Of a DNA stretch of 17,112 bases, positions 1 through 8,486 are shown one piece after another. The notes under the pieces are model-generated. The model made no database searches. It was not told the origin of the DNA and worked only from the letters and a program-made list of their open reading frames with translations. Source of the DNA: Methylocystaceae bacterium (GTDB lineage Bacteria; Pseudomonadota; Alphaproteobacteria; Rhizobiales; Beijerinckiaceae). The stretch lies in the NCBI GenBank assembly GCA_003152255.1, contig PLZT01000646.1, positions 4,226-21,337 of the forward strand. The letters run 5' to 3'. The translations under genes were made by a program, and so were the position numbers. Position 1 is the stretch's first letter; each line of letters starts with the position of its first letter.

Positions 1-624
1 GTCGCGTTTGGCGACGATCCCGCCGAAGGTTATGTGCGCGGGCGCGTGTTCACGCATCCGCGGTTGGGCTTCACGTTCGTCGCGCCCGAGGGCTTTCTTC
101 TCGAAAATTCCGCCGAAGCCGTATTTGGCGTGCGCGAGAAGGAAAACGAAGCGTTGCGTCTCGACAGCGTGCGAGCGCCGACCTCCCAGTCACTGGAAAG
201 CTACGTCGCGTCGGGATGGGTCGACGGCCTGTTACGCTCTTCGGTGCGCCGCTTGGAGGTGAACGGTTTGCCTGCCGTGACAGCCACCGCTCGGGCTGGC
301 GAATGGAATTTCAGGCTCGCGGTGATCCAACTGGACAACGAGGTCTATCGCCTGATTTTCGCCATGCGCGCGCTCAACGAAGACGCCGAGCGTCGCTTCG
401 ACGCTTCGATCACGAGTTTCCGCCGTCTCCCCCCGCAAGAAGCCAACGACGTGCATGGTCTCAAGATCGCGGTGGCGACGGCCGCGCCCGGCGACACGAT
501 CGACACATTGGCGGCGCGCATGGTCACGCCAAACCGCCCAGTGGAGTATTTTCTGCTGCTTAACGAACTGGATCCCGGCGCGGCGACAATTCCTGGAGAA
601 CATTACAAGATCGTAACTGAATGA
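1..624 (+). CDS. M48-family metalloprotease, C-terminal part (5' truncated by window edge)
   Basis: The frame is open from base 1 and ends with TGA at 622-624, leaving 207 residues without the catalytic part. The text begins VAFGDDPAEGYVRGRVF and continues HPRLGFTFVAPEGF. I recognise this as the tail that follows the HExxH peptidase domain in periplasmic or membrane M48 (Ste24/BepA-like) proteases of Hyphomicrobiales. Residues about 160-205 (GDTIDTLAARM ... NELDPGA ... PGEHYKIV) have the look of a LysM-like module. The family is linked to outer-membrane protein quality control, but the zinc-binding motif lies outside the window, so the call rests on the tail alone. It converges tail to tail with the polymerase gene on the other strand. 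An antisense open frame covers 232-624 and I treat it as a shadow. Confidence 0.7.
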   Translation, partial: VAFGDDPAEGYVRGRVFTHPRLGFTFVAPEGFLLENSAEAVFGVREKENEALRLDSVRAPTSQSLESYVASGWVDGLLRSSVRRLEVNGLPAVTATARAGEWNFRLAVIQLDNEVYRLIFAMRALNEDAERRFDASITSFRRLPPQEANDVHGLKIAVATAAPGDTIDTLAARMVTPNRPVEYFLLLNELDPGAATIPGEHYKIVTE

Positions 625-802
625 GCGCGCCGGCGCTAAAGGCTGACCTTGGCCCATGTTCGGTTTGTGATGCATGCGACGGGGGGCAATCATCGATAAT
701 AATGGTGCGCGTAAGGGAACAATAGAATGCGAGAGCCCCCGAAACATCAATCTTTGGAGCCCTCGAAGCTCGCGTGCCGTCCGACTCGCGACGACGCCCC
801 CC

Positions 803-2457
803 TCATTCTTCCGATGACGGTTCCGGCGCCTTCCCCGAGCCATCTCCCTCGAAAGTTCGGGCCTGCATTTTCCGCCATTCATCGGCCAATGCTCATCATC
901 CCGCGCCGTGACAGGTTTCGGTCGCGCGGGTCGCGGCGGGGCTGCCGGTTGGCGAGGTGGCGGGTCCGATGGGCGCGGCGGGGCGGTCGTCGTCGCCCCC
1001 GCTCGGGGCCGCGCCGGAGCCGGCCGCGGCGCTCGCGCCACCCTCGCGGCCTCACGCGGATCGCTAATCAAATCGTCCCGCGGAGGGATTAAGAGCGCGC
1101 AGAGGAAGGCGAATAGCGCCATCATTGACCCCGTGCGAAGGGGGTAATCGGCTATGGAATGGAACAGCAGAAGTAGGATGGCCAATGTCGATGCGCGGAC
1201 AAGGAACCTGTCGATTTGGAGCCCGCCCACATATGAGCGCCGCCACACTTGAAAGGATCGCCACAGCAGCCACGCGACAAAAAGCAGGATAAGAATCAAC
1301 CCGGCGGCCCCGGTTTCGAGCCAGATTTCGAGAAAATCGTCGTGAGCGTGGTTGGCATAGCCTCCCGCCATCAAATCCCGCGGCTTTTCGAAGGTCGCGT
1401 AGACCGGAACGAAAGAGCCGACCCCGGCGCCGAAAGGCATGAAGGTTTTTGCCGCCTCGATCGTGTTGCGGGCGAACGCGATGCGAGCGTCCGGCGCCGC
1501 TTCGATCGCGAATCTATCCAAAGCGCGGTAAAGCGAAAATTGAATCGACAGAACCACCGCCAAACTCGCGGCTCCAACCATTAACCAGGTCGGACGCATG
1601 CCGTTCGTCGCGCGTTGCCCCTGTCGAATCAGCAGGAATGCACCAAACAGCGCGCCTAAGGTCAAAATCATGCCGGCGCGCGAACGGGTCACCACCTGTG
1701 CTCCGATCAGCACGGTCAGGATGCAGAAACTCGCAAGCTGCGAAACGATCGACGCCGTGCTGAACTTGTTTCGATTTTTTTCGAGACCGAAGGCGATTCC
1801 ATTGTTTCCAGTCCAAGCCGCCGCCAATAAAGTGAGCGTATAGAGCATCGCCGCGAAGTGGTTCCGATTCGCGAAAAAACCCACCGCCTCTTGGGCGTTG
1901 GTGTACTCGAAGAACCTTAGGGAACTCGACGGACCTTGAGCGACCTGCGTTAACCCCAAGAGAACGCTCAAAAATCCCATGGCGAGCGCGACGAGGCTCA
2001 AAAGCCTGCGTTCGGCATAATCAAGCTGAAGCACGCCGAGGAAGATGGCGAAAGTGGGCAATAGAGAAAGCACGCTCAGCCAGGTCGCCGCCGGCGCCAA
2101 GCTCAGCGGCGCCCAGGGAAGGCCGCGATTGATCAATTCGTAGGGCGCTCCAAGGATCGCCCGTCCGGGCAAGGCCGTCCATATCGAGGGCGGAAGCGGC
2201 GCCAATTGCGCCAAGGGAACAGCCAAAATCGCGGCGCAAAACAACAGGGAGTAAAGTTGCCCACGCGATAGCGCACCGGTCCCGGCTCGCCACAGAGCGA
2301 CAACAAGAATTGGAACCGAGACAAATTGAAGAAGCACGTCCGATAGGAACCCGCCTCGGGTGCCGCCTCCTAATAGGACCGCGAATATCAGGCCGAGGGC
2401 GCAAAAATAAAAGAGCGCGCTAATCTGCTCCCTCATCCGCGGTTGCGAAGAACTCAC
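803..2457 (-). CDS. O-antigen ligase / Wzy-type EPS polymerase, apparent frameshift near its C-terminus
   Basis: This is a multi-pass inner-membrane protein of the O-antigen ligase/polymerase superfamily (Wzy_C type), which joins polysaccharide repeat units in the periplasm. It has about ten hydrophobic segments. Family-style motifs are FANRNHFA (195-202), TRSRAG (257-262) and, in the large periplasmic loop, NHAHDDFLEIWLETG (369-383). The start is GTG at 2457; an ATG seven codons in (MREQISALF) is an alternative. After residue about 460 comes a Pro/Ala/Arg-rich cytoplasmic tail. As written, the frame does not stop there but runs on to 232, antisense to the protease gene. Changing frame by one base near 883 gives HWP then DEWRKMQARTFEG and a stop at 803-805, which looks like the natural end (551 residues). 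I give that end here; the uncorrected frame would be 232-2457. The family call is firm; the exact end is inferred. Confidence 0.75.
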
Positions 2458-2540
2458 GATCCACGCCTATCTGCTTCGTAAGATTCAATCGGGGTGGTGA
2501 GCGTGCCGCGCCAGGGAAGTCTAAAGCGCCTAAGGTTCAT
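2454..2540 (-). CDS. Possible 28-residue leader peptide coupled to the polymerase gene
   Basis: An ATG at 2540 follows a good Shine-Dalgarno stretch (AAGGAAGG, then ACA). The frame reads MNLRRFRLPWRG and so on for 28 codons. Its TGA stop (2456-2454) overlaps the GTG start of the polymerase gene (GTGA), the arrangement seen in translational coupling. The polymerase GTG itself has only a weak ribosome site, so coupling would make sense. The peptide resembles nothing I know, and a short ORF of this kind can arise by chance. Confidence 0.25.
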   Translation of the reverse strand: MNLRRFRLPWRGTLTTPIESYEADRRGS

Positions 2541-3023
2541 TGTTCCTTCCTTTGTTCGCGGCCGAATCGGCGAGACGTTCCTCGCGCTTTTTGACGGCCG
2601 GCGTCCGCGATCAAACACGCTCCATCGCAATCAACGGAACGCGCATGGTTTCCATGGTTCACAAAATGTGCCGTCCGCCTTTTTTCGTCGAGCTCGCAAG
2701 CGATGATGGTCGACTTGAAAGCTTGGAAGCGCGGAGGACGCGCGGCCTTCTTCGGTTTCTCGAAGAGGATATCGATTCCCTCCGGAGCCTGAACGCCAAT
2801 CCGCGGGCCGCCTCCGACTCGGCTATTCGAGCCGGTCCGATCCGAAAACGCAAGAGCATTTTCCTAACAGCTCGGATAAAACTCAGATATGCGGCCCCGA
2901 GTCTTTATGAAAGAGAACTTTAGGAAAAGCCATGATCGCGAATTATGGCGCGCGGGAGGTTTCGCGATACCTTCCCATCGAACAACCCATGTTCAGCTCA
3001 TCCGAGCGTCCGCGCAAATCCCA
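2541..3023 (-). other. Long gap inside the EPS locus, no recognisable gene
   Basis: No gene could be supported between the export-protein gene and the polymerase gene. On the minus strand, 2863-2540 is open for 108 codons, lacks any ATG, and includes text such as GIDILFEKPKKAARP with GC-rich third positions in the middle. The plus strand has an overlapping 127-codon frame at 2540-2923. Neither matches a family I recognise. A gap this long is unusual inside a same-strand EPS locus and could hold a degraded gene. Confidence 0.3.
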
Positions 3024-3758
3024 TTATGGTATTCCCGCAGGTTTAAAGGTCGCCACCACCGGGACAGTTTTCAATAAGCTCTGGAAGATGAATTTTCCGG
3101 TGGAGGTCGGCACGACGACCACGTCGCCGCTGCGCAAGGGCGGATCTGGCGCCTCTCCTGATCTTATCGAGTCGATGCTGTATTCCAAACCGCTGCGTAG
3201 ACCGTCATGGGTACGGAAAACCATCACGTCCGAGGAGGCGTAGTCCCGATCCGGACCTCCGGAAGTGGCGAGAGCTTGCATCAAAGTCATTTTGCCGCGA
3301 ATCGGAAAGACGCCGGGCGATCTCACCGACCCTTCGATGGTCACGCGCTGGCTGTTATATTCCTAGACATAAATATTGACTTGCGGGTTTTTCAAATAGC
3401 TCGCGCCAAGCCGCCTAGCGAGCTCGTGCTCGACCTCCTGCGACGTCAAACCCGCCGCCTGCATTTCGCCTATCAAAGGCAAATTGATCGTCCCCGAATC
3501 GGAGACCTGAACGTTGCGCGTGAGTTCCGGCACTTTGAACACGACGATTTCGAGAACATCTTGCACGCCGATCTGATAAGTCGCGCTTCCCGGCGACAAA
3601 GCCGCCGCGTCCGCGCCAACTTTCCGCGCCAATTGTTGTTCGCCCGCCGCTTGCGCCGAATTCGCCTCGGGACCTTGAACCGTCGAGTCGCATGCGGCAA
3701 GCACGGCGACGACGCCAAATAGCATCGCAAATCTCAGCGCGTTTAGCGGCGTGCCCAT
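3024..3758 (-). pseudogene. Wza/GumB-like polysaccharide export lipoprotein, interrupted by an in-frame TAG
   Basis: Members of this family form the outer-membrane/periplasmic channel for EPS. The ATG at 3758 follows GGGAAG. Residues 1-23 form a lipoprotein signal peptide ending in LAAC. Next comes the Poly_export domain (YQIGVQDVLEIVVFKVPEL ... GTINLPLIGEMQAAGLTSQEVEHELARRL). At 3363-3365 the frame hits TAG immediately after NPQVNIYV. The same frame then continues EYNSQRVTIEGSVRSPGVFPIRG, the expected SLBB region, to TAA at 3024-3026. Relatives normally have Lys here (VKEYNSQ), so AAG to TAG is the simplest explanation. Read through, the protein is about 244 residues, a normal short GumB-like length. 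The downstream piece could start only at an internal ACC/GTG-poor site, so a working protein needs suppression or correction of the TAG. Confidence 0.85.
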
Positions 3759-4141
3759 CTTCCCAATTCTCCACTATCTCGACGCCTGTCGAGCTTTGAC
3801 TAAGCGAATTTGATAAAGTTTTAGTTGAGCTCGGCGCGATGCTTTCGAGCGTGAAAGCCCTGGTTCGACAAAGCGCTTCGCAAGGAGGCTGTTGGCTCAA
3901 TATCCCACTCGCATCCAGCGACCACTTTCAGATCCCATCCGTCCAAACCTCTCCATCGATCGTCGTGGACAAACTATCGCTCGATTTTGTCCCAATATGG
4001 GCGTTGTTCGCATTCGTCGAGCGCATGAGCGGAGAAACCTCGCGCTCGGCGCCCGCGCTTCTTCCGAAGCCTCCAGGGGGAGCGCGATCGAAGGCGACGG
4101 GCGGAGTCTCTCGACAAATTCCACCCTCCCAGGAGAAGCGG
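3759..4141 (-). other. 383-bp gap upstream of the export-protein gene
   Basis: No protein-like frame is convincing on either strand; the open frames are short, arginine-rich and lack family resemblance. Near 3800-3830 the minus strand is AT-rich (AAAACTTTATCAAATTCGC), a possible promoter zone for the export-protein gene. I could not place -35 and -10 boxes with confidence. Confidence 0.3.
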
Positions 4142-5470
4142 TCATTTTCTCTCGATCGAGAGATCGGCGAAGCGAACGAGCCCCGCGACCAATTGCTCGG
4201 AGGAAGTTCGCGCGGCGAGATCCAACCGCACTGTTTGCACCTCGCAGCCGGTCCGAGGAACCTTGAAGTCGAATTCGAATTGCCTCTCTTCCGGGAAGGT
4301 TCCCAATATCATCTGACTTTCTCCGATCGCGCTCCCTCCAAAACAGAACACGCTCCATTGCATTCCACGCCGGCCCGTGACGTTTCCCTCGTAGGAGCCC
4401 GTCAATCGATAGACGCCCGGCGGTAGAATGACCATCTCCCAGACGCCGCCGAAGTTCACGCGCCCCTGTCCGAATTCCACGGACAAAGCGTTCTTGTCGG
4501 GGGCGCCGGGCCGCGGAGCGATATCAACGAACGCCCCATCCGCCGGCTCCAACTTCCAGTCAAAAAGAGTTCCGGAGGGCTTTGTCTCGAAGCCGCCATT
4601 AAATAATAATCCAGTATGAGCCAGTTGATCCGGTGGCAAAAATTGCCTCCAGACAAAATATGAAAATTTATAAAATTTACTTCCGAATAAAAATCCAATA
4701 TAGCCTTGCAATTCGCCCGGAGTTGGCGGGGCGTCCGTCTCTTTGAGACTCAATAGCAGTTCCAGCGGCGTGCGCGCATCGGTTATGGCCAGTCCGGGTT
4801 CAATGAAAAACCAAAATCGCCATGGCGGATTAGTGGCGAATAGCTTCTTGATCTCCTTTTTGCCAACTTCGTCTTCCGCCATCCGTCCGAGAATAGGCAA
4901 CGCAAATTTATACAAGTCCTGATGCACTCTGAGCAGGACGTCCGCGTAGTAGGCCGCGGAGCGATAATCCTTGTTTTGAAAGCTGCTCCGCATCGCCCAA
5001 TCGACCGCGATGACTTCCTGGGAGGAATATCGCGCGGCCGTTTGCATCGCTTTCGTCGCCTTGGCGTCGTCGCCCGTTCGCGCCAGCAACTGGCCCAGCA
5101 AACGCAGAGCGCGCGCGTTGAGCGGAAACTCAGAAAGCGCCTCCTCCAACCGTCCGCGTGCTTCGTTCAGTGACTTAGTCGTGGGATTCTTGTCGAACAG
5201 GATGGCTTTTTCAGCGAGAGCGACAAGCGCCGATGGATCGCTCGAGTTTAACGACAAAGCGGTCTCAGGCTCGGTCTGAACGAGATAAGCGACCAAACTC
5301 CGGGAGATGATCAGCCAGACGAGCACTGGCACCAGCAACGCCAGGAACCCCATCCAGGCCAAGGGGGGCCGGGCGAGCCCGCGCCGTTTGTTCTTGCGCG
5401 AATAATCCGATGGCGGCATGCTCAAGCTTCGAACATTCGCGTCGATCCGCTCGGCGCCCGCTTCGGCCAA
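4142..5470 (-). CDS. Membrane-anchored TPR-like protein of the EPS locus (function unknown)
   Basis: The 442-residue protein has a short basic cytoplasmic N-terminus (YSRKNKRRGLARP), one transmembrane helix at about 39-60 (WMGFLALLVPVLVWLII), and then an extracytoplasmic part. Residues about 75-190 are helical with TPR-like pairs (DPSALVALAEKAI, LNARALRLLGQLLARTG, DDAKATKAMQTAARY). The last 150 residues look like a beta-sandwich (LFNGGFETKPSGTLFDWKLEP ... GVYRLTGSYEGNV ... CEVQTVRLDL), reminiscent of carbohydrate-binding or jelly-roll folds. The gene starts 15 nt after the J-domain gene. TTG at 5470 is the longest start and ATG at 5419 (MPPSDYS) is an equally reasonable one. Location and topology suggest a periplasmic scaffold for EPS assembly; that role is inferred. 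No lesion is visible. Confidence 0.7.
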   Translation of the reverse strand: MAEAGAERIDANVRSLSMPPSDYSRKNKRRGLARPPLAWMGFLALLVPVLVWLIISRSLVAYLVQTEPETALSLNSSDPSALVALAEKAILFDKNPTTKSLNEARGRLEEALSEFPLNARALRLLGQLLARTGDDAKATKAMQTAARYSSQEVIAVDWAMRSSFQNKDYRSAAYYADVLLRVHQDLYKFALPILGRMAEDEVGKKEIKKLFATNPPWRFWFFIEPGLAITDARTPLELLLSLKETDAPPTPGELQGYIGFLFGSKFYKFSYFVWRQFLPPDQLAHTGLLFNGGFETKPSGTLFDWKLEPADGAFVDIAPRPGAPDKNALSVEFGQGRVNFGGVWEMVILPPGVYRLTGSYEGNVTGRRGMQWSVFCFGGSAIGESQMILGTFPEERQFEFDFKVPRTGCEVQTVRLDLAARTSSEQLVAGLVRFADLSIERK

Positions 5471-5485
5471 AGAATTTCTCTAACC

Positions 5486-6124
5486 CTAGTCATCGAGTTC
5501 ACCCATCAGTAACAGCAGAAGGCGATGGAGAAAGCTGTCGTTCTTGCGCTGCTGGACTCTCTCCGTCCGCGCTGGCGGGATTATTGCCGCCGTGGTCGTG
5601 AAATCTTCATAAAGCGTCACCTTGCTAGATTCTGGAATGGCCGACATATCCATGAACCACTCGTCGCGTCGAGGATCTTGTCCCGCTTCGCCGGAGGCGT
5701 GGGCGATGTCGTAGGCGGCGCGCTTTTCCGGCGTCTTGAGGTCGTTCCACGCCGTTGTGACCCGCGTCACGAAAATGGACCTTTGAGCGTTTTCACTAAC
5801 GTCCGGGTGCAGCCATCGAAGGAGCAGCGCGAGATTTTGACGCAATTGAGACGCCGTCGCGTCCGGCCCCACGCCCAATATGTGATAGCTGTCGGCGCCC
5901 GGCCTCAACAATATTTGCTCGATAAAAAAAGCGGCCGCCGCTCGCAGTGTCTCCGGTGATTTTCCGGTCAAGACGATCGCCTCTCGCGTCGCCTCTTCGT
6001 CGTTCGCCGCGATGCGCAGCAAAAATGGAACGCCATGGGGAAGCGGTCCAGTCCTCAGCGGGCGGACGCGCGAAGGGATCAACATCAAGTCGACCGCCAC
6101 CCTTAATGCTGTCACCTCGCTCAT
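5486..6124 (-). CDS. J-domain (DnaJ-like) protein of the EPS locus
   Basis: The protein is 212 residues. The J-domain lies mid-protein at about 78-142: SYHILGVGPDATASQLRQN, then LLLRWLHPDVS with the invariant HPD loop, then AWNDLKTPEKRAAYD. It has no Gly/Phe region, zinc centre or C-terminal peptide-binding domains, so it is a class III-type J-protein, expected to recruit and stimulate a DnaK-type chaperone for a dedicated client. Its ATG overlaps the stop of the Wzc-like gene (ATGA at 6124-6121), implying translational coupling and a client within EPS assembly. The N-terminal 75 residues match nothing I know. The domain call is firm; the client is inferred. Confidence 0.85.
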   Translation of the reverse strand: MSEVTALRVAVDLMLIPSRVRPLRTGPLPHGVPFLLRIAANDEEATREAIVLTGKSPETLRAAAAFFIEQILLRPGADSYHILGVGPDATASQLRQNLALLLRWLHPDVSENAQRSIFVTRVTTAWNDLKTPEKRAAYDIAHASGEAGQDPRRDEWFMDMSAIPESSKVTLYEDFTTTAAIIPPARTERVQQRKNDSFLHRLLLLLMGELDD

Positions 6125-7086
6125 CGACCAACATCTTGCGCGTTATTTGAGTGACGCGCGCCGCCATCCTTCAATTGAGGATGATCATCCTCCTCCGCGA
6201 AGTCCTCCGATTTGTTTTCCAATTCGTCGTTAACGTCCTGACCGTAGCCATACCCGTAACCGTAGCCATAGCCGTAGTCATAGCCGTAATTGGCGGTCTT
6301 CGCGTCGAACTTGGTGACAACCGCGCCGATAATCGGGGTCCGCGAACTCTCCAGTCGTTTCAAAGCGACTCGGACCGGGCCGATACGTGTTTGGCCTGCG
6401 GCGACGACGAAAATCGTCGCATTGACGGCCGCGGACAGCAATGGCGCGTCGGCCAATCCCAGGACGGGCGGCCCATCGATGACGACGAGATCGAACACCT
6501 CCAGTCCTCTTGTAAGCAGGGTCGTCAGCCGCGAACCGACCAGCAAGTCGGCCGCGTTGGGCGGCAATGGCCCGGAGGACATGAAGAAGAGATTTTTGTG
6601 CACCGTCCGCCTTATCGCATCCGGAGGCGAACAGCTCCCGGTCAGATAATTACTGAGACCAACGCTGTTTTCGACGCCAAGCTTCTTATGCAGCGACGCA
6701 TTGCGAAGGTCTCCGTCGACGAGCAGGACATTGAGGCCCATCATCGAAAATTGCCTGGCGATCGCCAGGGATGTGACCGACTTGCCTTCGGATGAGGCGC
6801 AGCTGGTCACGCAAATCGTTTTCGGCAGACCAGCCTCGGTGGAAAATTGCAGCGCCGTGCAAAGCGAACGATAAGCCTCCGCGAGGGCCGAGCGCACGTC
6901 GGCGAACTCCGCTTCGACGGTGGACGGAGGTTTGATTTTCGGGATGACGCCCAGTGTCGGTAGGCCGAAAAGCCTTTCCGAATCGTCGGGAGAATGAATG
7001 CAGTCGTCGAGGTATTCAAGAAGGTAGGCGGCCACGAAAGCCACGCCGAGTCCAAGGACAAGGCTGAGAGCGAGCGCGCGCGACAT
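6121..7086 (-). CDS. Bacterial tyrosine kinase (BY-kinase) half of a frameshifted Wzc/ExoP-like protein
   Basis: The restart frame gives 321 residues. It opens with the second transmembrane helix of the chain-length domain (about 4-24), then EYLDDCIHSPDDSERLFGLPTLGVIPK, the linker typical of Wzc/ExoP. The kinase follows: Walker A SCASSEGKS (95-103), Walker A' VLLVDGDLR (120-128), Walker B VVIDGPP (201-207). A Tyr/Gly tract at 267-282 with eight alternating tyrosines (Y267 to Y281) is the presumed autophosphorylation cluster. BY-kinases of this kind control EPS chain length through phosphorylation. ATG 7086 lacks a clear ribosome site, and the sequence just upstream in this frame (GPSSPV) continues the preceding half. 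This is therefore most likely the 3' part of a single gene beginning at 8486. Its stop overlaps the start of the J-domain gene. Confidence 0.85.
   Translation of the reverse strand: MSRALALSLVLGLGVAFVAAYLLEYLDDCIHSPDDSERLFGLPTLGVIPKIKPPSTVEAEFADVRSALAEAYRSLCTALQFSTEAGLPKTICVTSCASSEGKSVTSLAIARQFSMMGLNVLLVDGDLRNASLHKKLGVENSVGLSNYLTGSCSPPDAIRRTVHKNLFFMSSGPLPPNAADLLVGSRLTTLLTRGLEVFDLVVIDGPPVLGLADAPLLSAAVNATIFVVAAGQTRIGPVRVALKRLESSRTPIIGAVVTKFDAKTANYGYDYGYGYGYGYGYGQDVNDELENKSEDFAEEDDHPQLKDGGARHSNNAQDVGR
6241..6288 (-). repeat. Hexamer-type tandem repeat encoding the Tyr-Gly tail of the kinase
   Basis: On the minus strand, variants of TAYGGN repeat about eight times and encode YGYDYGYGYGYGYGYG. 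Codons alternate between TAC and TAT and among glycine codons, so selection on the protein is likelier than recent slippage. The tyrosines would be targets of the kinase and of the neighbouring phosphatase. Confidence 0.85.
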
Positions 7087-8486
7087 GACCGGAGACGACG
7101 GCCCCCCGGCAGCTCCGCCTTGTCGATGATGAACACATTGTTGGCGCCGGAGCCGCCGGCGACGTCGACCTCCTTCATTCGCTGAAGAAGCCCCTCATAA
7201 AGATTGCGGTTCGAGTCCACCTCTCGTTTTATGATATTATATTCGATGCTGCGCCTTTGGAGATCGAGCGCGTCCGCGCGGAGCGTCCCGATTCTCTTCG
7301 ACATCTCTCTTTCTTGGCTTAACGACGACTCGTAAAGCGCTTTCATCGACGATTGAATGGTCTTGACCTCGGCGGCGAGCTGGTGATCTACTTCTTTAAT
7401 TTTATTAGTAATTTGCACCTGACTGGGATAGTTTGGCTGGAAGGTTTCCGATTTCTCCTCGAACTCCGTCACGAGCAGATTCCGCCTGGCTCGCAAACCG
7501 TCAATGACATTATTTGTCAGTAATTGCGGAAGATTGATCGCGGTCGCGCTTTGGACCTGCTTCCAGAGCTGTTCATTCTTGATGCGCTCCGCGATAATGT
7601 TTCGCAGCGCCGTGTTCGCGGCGGCCAAATTGGATTCCGCGATCGAAGCCTTGTCCGTTGTCGCGACGATTTGTTCCTTCTGCGCGAACTCCAACAGCGT
7701 CTTTTCGGATTGCTCAAGGCGCAGCTTCATTTGCGCTACTTGGTCGTCAAGAAAAGTCTTCGCGTAGGAATTCGCCTGGAACCGCTTGTCGAGGGTGGAG
7801 GCGATGAACGCCTCGGCGTAGACTTGGGCGATTCTTTGCGCTTCCGTCGGCGAGGCGTCGGTATATGTGATGTCGACCAAGCGCGAGCCGGAAACTGGCC
7901 GAACCGAACGGTGGCTCAGAACGACGCCGACGGCGGCGGCCGCGCGATCGGCGCTCCCGATGCTTTTGTCCGCCTGAGCCGCCGACTTATCCCCTCCGCG
8001 AAACATCCCCAAAAGCGAAAATTGTTTGGGTTTCAAAAACGCCGTATCGTTCCCGAGCCGGGCCATGGACACCACGCGTTCCGCGAGGCTGCGACTTTGA
8101 AGAAGTTCGTACTGCGTTCTCAGGAAATCGCCGTCGCTGGAATCCGACGGCGTGACGCTGCCGTTTTCGACGATCTTGCTAACGCTGCGGTCGATCTGAA
8201 TCCGGACCGCCGACGTGTACTGCGGGATCAACATCAGCGTCTGCAGCCAGCCGATCATCACGAAGGCCGAAATGATGCTTCCGATTAGCCATTTGCGCTT
8301 CTTTACGATGCGCCAATATTCGCGCAGATTGACGCCCGCCGCGTCTTGAAGTTCTATCTGTCTTGGCACAAATCCCGCGAGTTGCCCGTCACCGCGGCGT
8401 GGCGCCGAAACCAGATGACCGCCCGACCCCGAGCCGTCGATCGGAAGGCGGTTATCGTCTGGCGAATTCTGTTCGGCGTTGGTCAT
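7087..8486 (-). CDS. Chain-length determinant (Wzz/GNVR) half of the frameshifted Wzc/ExoP-like protein
   Basis: The N-terminal half of a polysaccharide co-polymerase. A Wzz-type start (NLREYWRIVKKRKWLIGSI) leads into the first transmembrane helix, then a long periplasmic coiled-coil region, then the GNVR-like segment (REVDSNRNLYEGLLQRMKEV). It ends with VFIIDKAELPG, the usual lead into the second membrane helix. After codon 461 the frame enters a run of six G (7107-7102) and continues out of frame to a stop at 6807 with non-family sequence. Adding one base in the G run joins ELPG-G to PSSPVMSRALALS, restoring a protein of about 788 residues, normal for this family. I chose ATG 8486 (MTNAEQNSP); a TTG 14 codons upstream extends the frame to 8528. 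The membrane helices and coiled coil act in the periplasm with the export channel. Confidence 0.85.
7102..7107 (-). other. Frameshift site: six-G homopolymer between the two Wzc domains
   Basis: The frame change between the two halves can be placed within this G run: one more G (seven) would fuse them. The run reads CCGGGGGGCC on the minus strand. Homopolymers are sites of replication slippage and of sequencing error. Confidence 0.7.

Noticed and set aside
232..802. Antisense extension of the polymerase frame over the protease gene
   Set aside because: The sequence has no family resemblance, is Arg/His-rich, and lies opposite a convincing protease C-terminus. It is explained by a frameshift in GC-rich DNA.
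2540..2923. 127-codon plus-strand frame in the gap before the polymerase gene
   Set aside because: No family resemblance, opposite in strand to the locus, and an overlapping minus-strand frame is at least as coding-like.
6807..7101. Out-of-frame C-terminal tail of the chain-length half
   Set aside because: It reads RRLRSCRARSLSALS and similar low-quality text, while the overlapping frame carries the canonical Wzc membrane helix and kinase linker.
7524..8288. 254-codon plus-strand frame inside the Wzc-like gene
   Set aside because: Arg/Asp-rich shadow of the minus-strand coding sequence; no motif, no ribosome site and no neighbours on that strand.
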